NCBI RefSeq assembly: GCF_011386835.1
Contig: NC_088801.1
Location: forward strand, 17,160,824-17,224,823
Source of the DNA: Chrysemys picta bellii
Taxonomy: Eukaryota; Chordata; Testudines; Emydidae
DNA: 64,000 nucleotides
Direction: 5' to 3'
Positions 11,696 through 23,772 of this stretch are shown here, piece after piece. The first letter of the stretch is position 1. The number at the start of each line of letters is the position of its first letter. Under the pieces are notes generated by a model that saw only the letters and a list, made by a program, of their open reading frames with translations, was not told the DNA's origin and searched no databases. The position numbers were made by a program, and so were the translations under genes.

Positions 11696-12234
11696 AAAAG
11701 GCAGGGAGAAATTTTTTGCACTTTAACTAGGCCATTTTTTCAGGGAAAACCTCTTCCAACCGATTTCCAGATTGCCACAGACTGTTAAGAGAAATGCTAA
11801 CTGCACATTTCAAATAGAAGTGCCACAAATGAGCAAGACTCTAGTGCTTAAGGAGGTATTAGGGTGACAAGAGGTGTTTTGGGAGTGGAATTTCAGGGAT
11901 GAGTTCAATATAAGGCCAGGATGAAAGATTAGATGTGACTGTTGAAAAGACTGAGAGAGTATAAAGTGCAGGCAGAGTCCTCAGAGGTTTAACCTAGGCA
12001 TGAAGAAGACAACAATTGCAAGGATATGAGAGTAGAGTTAGATTAAGTGGGGGATTCTAGAGGTACAAAGGTGCTTGGAGAGAAACTGTGAGGACGACTG
12101 TCATTGAGCACTTGTAAATGAGAGAGGCAGGCTTGACTGAGAAGACAGGGGGACTCATGTATTTTGCCTGATTAAGAAGCATGATGGCATTACATTTGGT
12201 GTGCTCTTTAATTTTTGGACATGATGCTCAACTG
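11696..12234. other. Non-coding sequence, no feature recognised
   Basis: Purine-rich sequence between the hAT element and a PLE. No exon or repeat was recognised. Confidence 0.4.
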
Positions 12235-12243
12235 TCAGACTCA

Positions 12244-13569
12244 AAAAGAAGAACAGGAGTACTTGTGGCACCTTAGAGACTAACAAATTTATTAGAGCAT
12301 AAGCTTTCGTGGACTACAGCCCACTTCTTCGGATGCATATAGAATGGAACATATATTGAGGAGATATATATACACACATACAGAGAGCATAAACAGGTGG
12401 GAGTTGTCTTACCAACTCTGAGAGGCCAATTAATTAAGAGAAAAAAAACTTTTGAAGTGATAATCAAGCTAGCCCAGTACAGACAGTTTGATAAGAAGTG
12501 TGAGAATACTTACAAGGGGAGATAGATTCAATGTTTGTAATGGCTCAGCCATTCCCAGTCCTTATTCAAACCGGAGTTGATTGTGTCTAGTTTGCATATC
12601 AATTATAGCTCAGCAGTCTCTCGTTGGAGTCTGTTTTTGAAGTTTTTCTGTTGTAATATAGCCACCCGCAGGTCTGTCACTGAATGACCAGACAGGTTAA
12701 AGTGTTCTCCCACTGGTTTTTGAGTATTTTGATTCCTGATGTCAGATTTGTGTCCATTAATTCTTTTGCGTAGAGACTCTCCGGTTTGGCCAATGTACAT
12801 GTCAGAGGGGCATTGCTGGCACATGATGGCATATATCACATTGGTAGATGTGCAGGTGAACGAGCCCCTGATGGTATGGCTGATGTGATTAGGTCCTATG
12901 ATGATGTCACTTGAATAGATATGTGGACAGAGTTGGCATCGGGGTTTGTTACAAGGATAGGTTCCTGGGTTAGTGGTTTTGTTCAGTGATGTGTGGTTGC
13001 TGGTGAGTATTTGCTTTAGGTTGGGGGGTTGTCTGTAAGCGAGGACAGGTCTGTCTCCCAAGATCTGTGAGAGTAAAGGATCATCTTTCAGGATAAGTTG
13101 TAGATCTCTGATGATGCGCTGGAGGGGTTTTAGTTGGGGGCTGAAGGTGACAGCTAGTGGTGTTCTGTTATTTTCTTTGTTGGGCCTGTCTTGTAGGAGG
13201 TGACTTCTGGGTACTCGTCTGGCTCTGTCAATCTGTTTTTTCACTTCAGCAGGTGGGTATTGTAGTTTTAAGAATGCTTGATAGAGATCTTGTAGGTGCT
13301 TGTCTCTATCCGAGGGATTGGAGCAAATGCGGTTATATCTTAGAGCTTGGATGTAGACAATGGATTGTGTGGTGTGTCCTGGATGGAAGCTGGAGGCATG
13401 TAGGTAAGTGTAGCGGTCAGTAGGTTTCTGGTATAGGGTGGTATTTATGTGACCATCGCTTATTAGCACAGTAGTGTCCAGGAAATGGACCGCTTGTGTG
13501 GATTGATCTAGGCTGAGGTTGATGGTGGGATGGAAATTATTGAAATCATGGTGAAATTCCTCAAGAATT
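12244..13569 (-). mobile_element. 5'-truncated Penelope-like element
   Basis: A PLE on the minus strand. Its 3' end starts at 12244 (AAAAGAAGAACAGGAGTACT on the plus strand) and its coding part runs leftward from 13569. The perfect 9-bp sequence TCAGACTCA at 12235-12243 and 13570-13578 brackets it as the target duplication, which fixes both borders. Only the end of the reverse transcriptase and the GIY-YIG endonuclease remain, so it was truncated at the 5' end on insertion. Confidence 0.88.
12603..13569 (-). pseudogene. PLE reverse transcriptase C-terminus with GIY-YIG endonuclease
   Basis: One open frame from the 5' truncation point to a premature stop after RETAEL. It starts with the RT thumb-side segment (FHPTINLSLDQS, HFLDTTVL, DRYTYLHASSFHP), has a basic linker (KKQIDRARRVPRSHLL) and a cysteine motif (CNKPRCQLCPHIY), then the endonuclease: VIYAIMC as the GIY half, MYIGQTGESLRKRINGH as the YIG half with its Arg, and KPVGEHFNLSGH. 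In Penelope elements this nuclease nicks the target DNA used to prime reverse transcription. The RT catalytic core is missing and other copies extend about 30 residues further, so it is a fragment. GQTGES differs from the GQTGQS of the other copies. Confidence 0.88.
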
Positions 13570-13578
13570 TCAGACTCA

Positions 13579-16500
13579 GTTTTTCAGCTGAGCCTCAACT
13601 GCTGTTGGAATAACCTCATCAGAGAATTTTACATAGCAAAATGACTAACTTGTAAGACCCCTTCTTTTTCAGCAGATTGCAGCAAACTGGAGTGAAAAAA
13701 ACTAAAAGCTCTTATCGTTACTCTTTCTGGAAAAGAATCTTGTCTCACATTAAAATTTCAGATGAAGTGTATGAGTGTTAAAGTCAGCAAAGACTATTTT
13801 GGAAGCACTGGCTGAGGGCTTGACTGGGGATAACAAGGAGTTTACATATTAATTAAATAGGGAGAGTTGTCATTCTCAATAAAAGGGCATTTCCATCTTC
13901 TTTTCTGAAATGGTTTTCCAGTTTGGGCCTTGCATGCAGTGTGTGTTAATCAGGACAGGAATATGGAGATATTGAATTGCAAAGGCGTATAAGCACCATC
14001 ACCATATATAATGGAAAGGGAGTGTTATCTCATGTCCTTATGCAGAAAAGGAAAGGACTATGCCCTCTAGATGGCATTATGAACCTGCATATTTCAGATT
14101 TTAATGGGTCAGAATGTCAGGCAAACTATTCACCCTTCCACCTATGTAGGAAATTTGTGCATGTAAGTCAAAAAGATCAGATGGCTGCTTTTGGTCTCTG
14201 TGGGATGGAGACAGCTGCTCACTGTTAAAATGCAAAAAGGTTGCTGTCCTGGGAGAAAGCCACTTTCCTGGCCATTTGGTTAGTACTCCAGGTGCAATGA
14301 GGTGAAGAAAGGATGCTCAGAAATCTCAGGACAAAAAGGACTGAGGATCTCTAAGACACCATCTGGGCAGATTCATTAAGGGTAACCACACTTGATAGTG
14401 TGCCAAGGACGGCTGAGATATCAAAGCATGAAAACAAACACAAATATAACAAATCTCAGGCATTAGAAAAAATGGGGGAAAATGACGGCAAAAATGGTTG
14501 TGTCTTTCTGTAAAATCAAACTCTTCCTTCTACGTGCTGTTTAATACCATTGCAAATCTTAATCAGGCAAATATATACTGACATAAAATATACATATATT
14601 TGATGTAGCTTTTTTTGGTTTTACTGCTCAATTGAAAGCAGATATTTGTTGCATAGTACATGCTTGATTTATTCATTCTATTTTAATTTTACATAAATTA
14701 TTGAAATTATAACTAATCTTAAAGTCTGCATGTACCACACTGACAGGTTAAACTGACTTTTAAAAATCAGGATAAATATTTAGGTTTTAACTGCTGTGGA
14801 CCAACAAAGGACTTTAAAAAACAAGAATACTGAAACAATGATGTTCTGATTATGCATATATGTCAAAGGTGTGTGTGTGTGTGTATATATATATATGTAT
14901 GTATGTGTGTGTGTGTGTATGCGCCAAAAACCCCCCCCAAAAAACGGGATCAAGAACCTCAGTTGACCTAAGTCAGCTAAGGATCTGGGCCAGCTGGGTT
15001 CAGGTCTGGGATGTGGGTGTCTAATTTGTGGTGTTATGCAAGTTTAACAAAAATAAAATCATTATCATTTTTTAAAGTTGTGTTACTCTCCTAACCTCAT
15101 TCATGTTTCATCATCTTCCAAAGCCCATAGAAGAAAATGAATTGAGAGAAATTCTTTTTTGCTATGTGAGAATTAAATACCTTGCAATTCTAACTGCTGA
15201 AGTAAATTAATGGGATTTCCTCTGCAGTCAACAAAGAATGCTGATGGCATATGGGATTTTCCTATTTAGATCAATTTGACATGAATTCCAGCTACTTATT
15301 ATTTTAAGTCTATGAACTATTTATTATTGAAGACTTGCTTCATTGGATCACAAAACGCATTGCATTAGTATGTAAATTAGAAATGTAGGGCCTGATCCTA
15401 CAAAACCTCTCTCAGTTAAAAAGCCCTTGCTCCATGAGAAGCCTCTTGCAGACTCACTTAATCAATGGTTTGCAGGATCAATCTCAGAATTTATCCAATA
15501 GAAATTATATATACATAAAAATAAATTATTATGACTTACTATTTTAAAATTACAAATAAGAGAGTGGTAAACTAAGTGAAAGCACAGAAAGCTTTGTTTG
15601 GCAAAATTTTCTCTCATTTGAATAGGATGCTGCATTTTCCTTTTTTTTTTTTTGCATTTTTGATTGTTAAGAAGCTAAGTTACATTACTTACTGATGATA
15701 CGCAGTGAGGTTCTCTACACAGAGTGATCCAACAATACTTAAAGTGATTAACAGTGGAATTATAAAAGTCTTTTAAACACTTAAGCAAAAGTACTTGAGC
15801 TTCAAAATATGAGATTAATTACAACCCAGCAAGGATTCACTACAGAATGGGGCGGAATATGAAATAGTTGTTATGGAAGGTCTGCAAAATGGAAGCCTTT
15901 ATATTTAGTTGTAAACAATTATATTTAGCTGTGTTGCAGACAATACAGAAAATGTAAATCTCTGTTCTCCAGGTTTTTCTGTAAATTCAGTAACTCAACA
16001 CATTGTTTCGAAGAGCCTCAAGTTTAAATACAGTTTCCATTGCTTGTCTACATTATAATAGGCTAAAACATTAGTAGAAAAGTAAAAATAATATTTTTAA
16101 AAGAAAATTTAGTGCATATGAAAGGAGCTGAATTGACAGCACTGAAAAATCAAGCCCCAAGTCAATCTACCTTGAGTAAATATAAATAGGTAATACCATA
16201 GGTTATCTGCCTTATCAATTAACCTTAACCTGACCTGGACAGTGTTATGTTTGTGGTAAGAGCATTTAAGTATCTGAAACCAAACCAGAAAGTGAACAAA
16301 AACTTCTGTTAAAAACTATATTAATTGCATGAGTAGGCTGAACAAGGAAAATTCTGGCTTATGCCAAAATGATCTCCAAGCTTGGTGAGGGAAGAGAATG
16401 CAGTGACATGGCCACATGAGTCACCTGAACTACAACTACCCTAAGAAACTATGGCAGCATTTTGGAATTTAGATATTTTCAAATTTTAAAATTTGGCATT

Positions 16501-18640
16501 CAATTTATCTATCAACATTTTCATTTAGTCAAAACCCCTCCAATTTTTCATCAAAAACAGTTCCAGCAAAAATTTTCTACCAGCCCTCAAGAGCATACCT
16601 AAGGCAGTAGTATGTGTTCCATGTCAATTCAATCCTTGACCTCTTTTCTGAGTGTAGCAATAAAGGAGCTATTTAGTACTAATTGTGCTTGATAAAGCCA
16701 TTTGTGAATATGAACGTTTCTTTACCAGAAGCCAGACTGATACACTTAACTGATTGTTCAACAGTCAATCGATAACATTCAGCTATCCCACACAGATTGC
16801 ATTCAGCAGTGACCTAGAGGTGAAGGGATTTACCTATTACTATTATTAACCTATTATATCCCCCAAACTCCCAACATCCCAACTGAAAATAATTGCACTC
16901 AATTTAAAACTATAAGAAAAATAAATTGAGATACTGTATACAGCGTTATTTTTTCCAGACATCAAGAAATCTGGAGATCATGAAAATGCCACTAAGTATA
17001 GGCATGGTTTTCATTAAATTCCTTACGCTCCTCAGGGGAGCAAAATAACTTTAATCTGATTAAAATGTCAGTTCTTTCTAAAACAATTTTAAGTTGTAAA
17101 TATTTAGGACACAGATGTATGTTTAGTTCAAACTCATTATAAGGACTCTTCTGGGAGAAAGGAAGTGTTTTCAATGGTGTCCATATTTGGTGGTGTGCAG
17201 TTTCATTTTAACAGCGCTTGGAAAATATATTACCCTTAAATATGGTTTTATAATAGCTTTGTATTGTTAAGTACATTTTCAATGCCATCCATCACTCATT
17301 TCTTATTCCCCCCACTTTTTAATATTTAATACATTTTAAAAAGCTCTTGTAACAGGAAAGGGGTTTGTTTAATTTAAAAATCTGAAGCAAAAAAAAAGCC
17401 ATAGGTAGATGTATGTCCCCATGTCACCTTCCTCCAGGTGATGGCTATTTATGCATATTTATATTAAGAGACTGTTCCATTTGGGGGGAAGGATTGTGTG
17501 GTGGACTGTGCACCACCAGCCAGTCCCAAAGACAAGCACAATGGTTTCAGCAGTGATAGGGGAGTGCAAACCGAAGTAGTTCCTGCTGTATCCAGAGGGG
17601 AGGGGCAGGGCTATCTTCATCACCTTTAGGGAGACTAGTGTCCACACTAGACATTCTTTGTCTTTGCGTGCCAAGAGTCCTGGCAAGACTACAAAAAGGG
17701 AAGGTGCTGGATAGAAAAGATCTTATACCTTCTTCATGTCATTTTCTAGCCTTATATACTGAAGTATACTTTATTAACTTTGAATGTAGCCAATGTCTTC
17801 ATATCACAGGTTCACCAGAAGCAATGGACTCACAAGGAAGAACCCTATAATTTTACAGCAGTCAACTGATGCCCAGCTCAAGGTGGAGACCTCAGTTTTA
17901 CATTCCACAACATAAAACAATCTTTCATTGACTCAATCAGAAATGTGCAGAGTTAGCCAATGGCCGGACTGGGCTTTGGGTTAAGAGAGGTGTAGATCCT
18001 TCCTCTCCTGTCCTAACTTCACCTAGAACTGCCCCTGGGAGGAAGCATCCAACCCTTTTTACCTCACCTGTTGGGCTCTCATTGTCTTTTTGTCTGCTCC
18101 TAGCCTTTCTAGCCACCAAAGAACCTATTATCATTGGTACTGCCTGCAGCTGACCCTGGGTGACCTCTCTATGCAGCTCTTGGAGATCTAAACTCACTGC
18201 TTTTTTCTTCAAAAGGAAACCTTCCTTGGGCCAGGTGCACCAAGGTGGTGGGACCTCCAGTATGGGGCAGTAAACCTTGGTATACCTCATCACAGTCCAA
18301 CAGATATTTTCAGTAGTCCGGGTTCTTTCAAGTGAATATAACACCTCTATTCACATTTTTATTTACATTTTCATATTTTTAGTAATAAAATAATAATACT
18401 TTTAATATTTAGATTTCAGTAACTAAAATATCTGACATGTAGTTTTTGTAATGGTTATGTAATCTAGCAGTTTTATCCATTAATTAATGTGGTGTGTGTG
18501 TGTGTGCGTGGTGGGGGAGGGATAGATTTTTAAATGGATTAGCCATAATGGTATAATTACAGTAGATTTTTTATTTGAAAAATTGCTTAAATACTGGGAA
18601 TTAAAAGTTTATCATTATTATTACAAGCAAACAGCATTGT
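13579..18640. other. Non-coding intronic sequence with simple and old repeats
   Basis: Five kilobases without a supported exon. It contains the TG/TA microsatellite at 14869-14920, an old repeat near 15385-15490 (GGGCCTGATCCTACAAAAC), AAAATTTTG-type sequence near 16440-16600, and a TG run near 18490-18515. Nothing else was recognised. Confidence 0.45.
14869..14920. repeat. TG/TA microsatellite
   Basis: Alternating GTGTGTGTGTGT, TATATATATAT, TGTATGTATG and GTGTGTGTGT tracts, followed by a C-rich run at about 14932. Confidence 0.9.
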
Positions 18641-18643
18641 AGT

Positions 18644-19570
18644 TTGGAGAGAGCATGCCATCTTCAATCTAAGTGCAACAAAATGGTGAGTTTGCACCAA
18701 TCATCTTCACCGCTCTGTGCCATACCCCGTAGCATATCCATTAGTGGAAACCAACTAAAGCAAGTTGACAGTTTTACCTATCTCAGCAGCAATATCTCCC
18801 ATGATGGATCTCTTTACAAAGAGATCACAAACAGTATACTGAAAGCTTCTCAGTCATTAGGAAAGTTGCGTAACAAAGTCCTGAAATCCCACAACAACAA
18901 TCCTCTCAACAAAAATAAAACTTTATAATGCTCTTGTGCTCACATCTCTCCTCTACGGCTGTGAGACCTGGACACCATACAAATGGCATATCAAGCAGCT
19001 AGAGGTCTTCCATATGCAGTCTCTGTGCACCATTATGGGAATCCGCTGGCAGGACAAAATTACCAACCTGGAGGTTCTCCAAAAGTCAAATGCCATAAGC
19101 ATCGAGGCCATGCTGATAAAAGCCCAACTATGCTGGGTTGGACACATCACTGGGATGCTTGAACAGCGACTCCCCAGAAAAAAATTCTATGGAGAATTGG
19201 CGCAAGGCCACCGGAACCAAGGCCACCCCAGAAAGGGCTACAAGGACAGCATCAAGGACAGCACACACTTTGGTGCAATAAAACCGGATGATCTTGAGAA
19301 GGCTGGATTAAATAGATCAGCCTGGCAACACACAACACTCAGAGTTTTCCAACCCTTTGAAGAGGACAGCAATAATCAATGGTTAGCTGCAAGAGAAAAG
19401 CGTCATACTACCGCTATAGCTACCAAGACGCTCACCAATGACTTTGTCTGCTGGATCCGCTCACAAGCATGCATGTCACACTTTGGACTTCAGAGTCACT
19501 CCAGAATCCACAAAAAGAGAGAGCATGAAAACGTCGTCATCGAACCGATGGACTACACACACATGTGAGT
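18644..19570 (+). pseudogene. Non-LTR retrotransposon reverse transcriptase C-terminus
   Basis: Shows the conserved post-palm region of a LINE reverse transcriptase: DSFTYLSSNISHDGS, then after a one-base frameshift near 18926 LTSLLYGCETWT, FHMQSLCTIMGIRWQDK, QLCWVGHITGM and FYGELAQGHRNQGHPRKGYK. It ends in a Cys/His finger-like tail (CWIRSQACMSHFGLQSH). The reverse transcriptase core and endonuclease are absent, so this is a 5'-truncated copy. The clade is not certain; RTE-like or a related lineage is most likely. A second fragment of the same type lies on the minus strand at 60545-60885. Confidence 0.8.
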
Positions 19571-19574
19571 GTCC

Positions 19575-20764
19575 AGGAAACTGGGGAGAGAGGCTGTTTG
19601 GATTAATCAAATTAAATGTGGTGACTGAAGGACTATTTGCTGTAGATTATTTTTAGGCAATTCAGTGATTATGTTGCAATTCTAAGTAATGGGATTAAAC
19701 TTTCTTGTAGGCAACAAGTGCAGATGAAGCAGTTCACTTCCAGTAAATAACAAGTTTCTTCTCCTTGTTACCAAAGGGATTTTAGACTCCTTGATGCTGG
19801 AAACTGTATACTTTCTTAGGTGAAAAAAAGTCTATCTTCTAACAAACTAAATAACGAACAAATTATTTATTTAATACACATCATAATCCATATGGGAATA
19901 TCTGTTTAAAAAAAAACAAGGAAGCCCAGAATCTATAAACTGCAACATTAAAGATTAAAATGAAGTTGCTTTCTCTTTGAAATTTCAGTTCACCCAAAGG
20001 AAATAAGTGTCTTTATAAACACTGTCTCTCTCAGCTATTTGGTTATCAAATAGTCTCTCTCCATAGAGTAATAAAAGCATAATATGGGAAGTATTTGACA
20101 TACTTCCTCATTTGTTTAATGGTGATGATATGGGGGAAATTACCCTTTTAATACACTGAAACATTTAGCTTATGATCCTAAGTGAACCTTCTCCCAAAAG
20201 CTCAATTTATTAAAACAAAACACATTTTCCCATGATAAATTGCAAAGAGTGAGAGGGAAAAACAGTATAATTAGAATCAAGGGGAAGGCTTTTTGAGACT
20301 CTTCTCAAGAAGAAACTAGGTCTACTATAGTTCAGTTTACTGAAACTTTCATTGACTTTCACTCACCCGCGAGCAATGAGATTTTCACACATGAATTAGG
20401 CCTTTCATTGGAAAACTTCAAGATCACAATTTTATGCTACCTCAGTGGCTTGCTATTTTGGTGCAAGAAAGCAAGGCTGACAGCAGCCTACGGTCACTAA
20501 TTTTCTCAGCTTGTGGAACTGATGCAAATTGCAGAATTTAGGTGCTTGAGGCAGGAGGGCTGGTTGCTTGCTACCTAGGTATGTAACAACCTGTAAGAGT
20601 CACTGATTGGTTACCAATATCTGTCTTAACTGGAAGTTATGTTGTACTTTTAATAAAGAATGTGGGTTAGAGGTAGAAAAAAACAAAATGGTAGCTTTGG
20701 GAATGAACTGACTTTCATTCAGGGACAGGGCCAAGTAATAGTATTTATTATTTAATGGCTCTAT
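19575..20764. other. Non-coding sequence, no feature recognised
   Basis: AT-rich sequence between the LINE fragment and the R2-like remnant. No exon or classifiable repeat was seen. Confidence 0.45.
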
Positions 20765-21942
20765 CTTCCCCAGAGGGCTAGCATCGACATCATCTACATT
20801 TCCCACAGGCAGGGCGGCTCCAACATACCTCGGATGGGCGACCTGGGCGACATGGCAGTGATCACCCACGCCTTCCGCCTCCTGACATGCCTGGACCCAA
20901 CGATGAGGAGCATTGCAGATGAAGCCATGCGGGACATGGTCAGGAAACGAATTGTCAGGGCCCCCTCCGAGCAGGACGTCGCCACTTACCTCAGCGGCTC
21001 CCTGGAGGCTGAGTTTGTGAGAGCGGGGGGAGACCTGTCCTCTCTCTGGTCCCGTGTCCGCAATGCCTCGAGATGCCTAGAAAAGAGGATTGGCTGCCGC
21101 TGGAAGTGTTGCGAGGAGCGCTGGGAGCTGGGAATATTGGTGCTGCACATAAAGACCCCGGACCACACCATCGTCACCCAACCGCCAAAATGATGCTGGA
21201 AAGGACCCTGAAAGATGCCATCCACTGCCACTACGTGAGAACCTCAAGCGGAAGCCGGACCAGGGCAAGGTGTTTGAGATATCCAGTAAGTGGGACGCCA
21301 GCAACCACTTCCTCCCTGGGGGCAACTTCATCAGGTTCACCGACTGGCAGTTCATCCACCGGGCCCGACTCAATTGCGTTCCCCTCAATGGAGTTGTCCG
21401 CCACGGCAACTGGGACAAGCACTGTAGGAAGTGCATATGCCAACGTGACCCTGTCCCACGTCCTGTGTGGATGCAAACACCACTACGGAGCCTGGCGGCA
21501 CCGCCATGACGCCATCCAGAATTGGCTGGTGAAAGCCATCCTGCTGTCCCTGGGGAAGATCACTTTCGACTCCGCCATCCCCGGGACAGACAGCCAACTG
21601 CAATCCGACATCATCGTAACTGACGCAGAAAAGAAGAAGGTCCTCATGGTAGACGTCATGGTGCCATTTGAAAACAGGTCACCGGCCTTCCACGAGCCCC
21701 GAGCACAGAAGGCATTGAAGTACACCCTGCTGGCCAACACCTTGAGAGCCCAGAGTTACAAGCCCTGATCGTGGGAGCCCTGGGCACATGGGACCCCCAC
21801 AATGAGCCGGTACTGAGAGCGTGCGGAGTCAGTCAATGCTAAGTCCAGCTCATGAAACAGCTCAGGAGGTCACCATCAGGAGATCCAGAGACATCTACCA
21901 GGAACACATCATGGGACACCGCCAGTACCAGGTCGAGTAACT
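20765..21942 (+). pseudogene. R2-clade retrotransposon C-terminal region
   Basis: The GC-richer coding part of an R2-type LINE. It starts in the RT/thumb segment (IDIIYISHRQGGSNIPRMGD, ITHAFRLLTC, DMVRKRI), continues through the FTDWQFIHRARLNCVPLNG block and the Cys/His motif of the RLE region (HVLCGCKHHYGAWRHRHDAIQ), and reaches the restriction-like endonuclease (IPGTDSQLQSDIIVTD, VLMVDVMVPFENR). It closes with RDIYQEHIMGHRQY. At least two frameshifts occur (near 21200-21270 and 21435), plus a stop near 21840. The endonuclease PD box reads SD. R2 normally inserts in 28S rDNA, but nothing upstream looks like rDNA, so this is a displaced, dead, 5'-truncated copy. Confidence 0.85.
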
Positions 21943-22280
21943 GAGACCGCCGACCAGGGAAATAATCCGCTTCCTTCCCTGATGAACCGAGGGATGCACC
22001 CCACCCATGTACTTATTCTCTACACCAATACTGACTTGGACTCTTAATACATTCCATGGGTGGCGTACCCGAGCCCACTTATCCACTGATGCTTTAAAAA
22101 CTCCCACACCCCAGTCTGGATCTATGTTGGTTATGTGATATGTATGTACCTCGTGAACCTTGTAACCGATACTTGCAATCCCCCATAACCCAAGCCTGAC
22201 CCCAGATGTACAGCACCTTCCCTCTCAACTTGTGTAAATTTAATTTTAAACATTCACTTTAATAAAATTTGTATTATTTG
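21943..22280 (+). repeat. Probable 3' untranslated region of the R2-like element
   Basis: GC-neutral sequence following the stop, ending in AACTTGTGTAAATTT and CACTTTAATAAAATTTGTATT. The next bases (TATTTGTATTACAGTAGCCCC) start a different repeat, so the boundary is set there by inference. Confidence 0.45.
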
Positions 22281-22282
22281 TA

Positions 22283-22400
22283 TTACAGTAGCCCCTTGAA
22301 GCTCCAGCTTCCAACATTCTAGGCACTCTACAGACACAGAAAGAGGCAGCTCCCGCCCTAAACAACTTACAGTCTAAGTAGACAAGACAGAAACAGGATG
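22283..22400 (+). repeat. Ancient interspersed repeat, first half (CORE-SINE/MIR-like family)
   Basis: TATTTGTATTACAGTAGCCCC, GGCACTCTACAGACACAG and CCCTAAACAACTTACAGTCT match a widespread vertebrate repeat that a copy at 61365 also shows. Its second half appears to lie at 22865-22995. Confidence 0.5.
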
Positions 22401-22864
22401 TATTATCATCTGTCAGAGAGCCTCAACAGGCAAATTAGTTTGTAAGTATCACACCAGTACTCCAGATGGTTAGATAAAACTCAAAGTCCCATTTTATTTA
22501 TTCTTTCCTTGCCCATTTTGGAGATGAAGGGCCAGGACAACAGACAAACAAAACACATAAAAGGGCTATCAATATTAATAGCTAGAATAGCCAAGTCTAA
22601 GACAGTACTTACTAACTAGTCCCCCATCTCCTTTCTGACCTTTGTTCTCCTCTTAGCCAATATGCACCATTTTCTGTTACCTTAATGGGATAACCCACTG
22701 AACTGTAAGTCTCCATTTTCCCAATTGTGACCCTTGTGTCCCAGTGGTTCTTTGATTTGTGTTTCTGGGTCCATATCTGTAAAATGACCCCTGAGGAAAG
22801 AAAGCCAGCAAGCCAAACTCAGGCACCCTCTCCCCAAGGTACTTGATTGCCCTCTCACATCCCC

Positions 22865-22995
22865 ATTCTTTACAGATAAGGAATTGAAGCACCGAGCAAT
22901 TAAATTACTTGTACAAGATACAGAAGGTCTGTAGTTGAGCTGGAACTGGACCCAGATTTCCTGAGTCTCAGTCCAACCCTTAACCACAACCTCGT
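22865..22995 (+). repeat. MIR-like/CORE-type repeat, second half
   Basis: Contains CTTTACAGATAAGGAATTGA, AATTACTTGTACAAGATACAG and GGACCCAGATTTCCTGAGTC. This is the usual order of the downstream half of MIR-like elements (tally of sample, then sequence ending in the CCAACCCT box). Confidence 0.5.
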
Positions 22996-23028
22996 TCCTC
23001 TTCAAGGAAAAGGACCCAGGGCCTAGTG

Positions 23029-23764
23029 CAGGGGTCTCAAACACGCGGCCCGGGGGTCGCATGCGGCCCATAGGGTTATTTTCTGCAACCCGCGAGCTCC
23101 CCCGCCCTCCCCCAGCATTTACCTAGAGCGGCTGCGGCCTGACGCGCACTGGGGGCAGGGCAGGCTACCTGCCTGCCTACCCTGCCCCCGCACCGCTCTG
23201 GGAAGCGGATGGAACCTGGGGAAGGAGGGGCGCATGGCCACGAATGGGGAACCACCGCCAATGGGAGCTGCTGGGGGTGGTGCCTGAAGCAACAGCCACA
23301 CACACCCCTGCACCCCTCCTTCCCCAGGTTCCATCTGCTTCTCGGAGCGGCGCGGGGGCAGGGCAGGCAGGCAGGCAGGCAACCTGCCCTGCCCCCGGTG
23401 CGTATCAGGCCGGAGCCCACCCCCCAAATCCCTCCTGCAGCCAAACCCCCTGCCCTGAGCCCCCTGCCTTCACCCTGACCCCCTGCCATACCCTGCATCT
23501 CTCCTGAACCCCACACCCCAACTCCCTGCCCTGAGCCCCCGCCACACCCCTGGGGGCAGGAAGGGGACAGAGTTGGGGTGGGGATTTCAGGGAAGGGGTT
23601 GGAATGGGGGCAGGAAGAGGCTGGGCAGGGATGCTGCCTCATGGAAGGGGTGGAGTGGGGGCGGGGCCAAGGGCGGCGTGGGGGAGGTGTCAGTAAATGC
23701 AGCCCTCGGGCCAATGTACTAGTCCTCATGTGGCCCTCGTGGTCATTTGAGTTTGAGACCCCTG
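23029..23764. mobile_element. Non-autonomous hAT element with internal foldback
   Basis: Terminal inverted repeats CAGGGGTCTCAAAC (23029) and GTTTGAGACCCCTG (ending 23764), bracketed by a perfect 8-bp duplication GCCTAGTG (23021-23028 and 23765-23772). The interior is GC-rich and carries a large imperfect palindrome from about 23150 to 23400: GGGGCAGGGCAGG and GGAACCTGGGGAAGGAGGGG on the left return in complement on the right, with a small GCAG(GCAG)n repeat. No transposase is encoded; the long open frames on both strands follow from composition and the palindrome. Confidence 0.9.
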
Positions 23765-23772
23765 GCCTAGTG

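Noticed and set aside
17937..18344. 135-codon minus-strand frame considered as an NCKAP5 exon
   Set aside because: No matching splice sites and no similarity to the NCKAP5 segment expected after LLLERLKALE.
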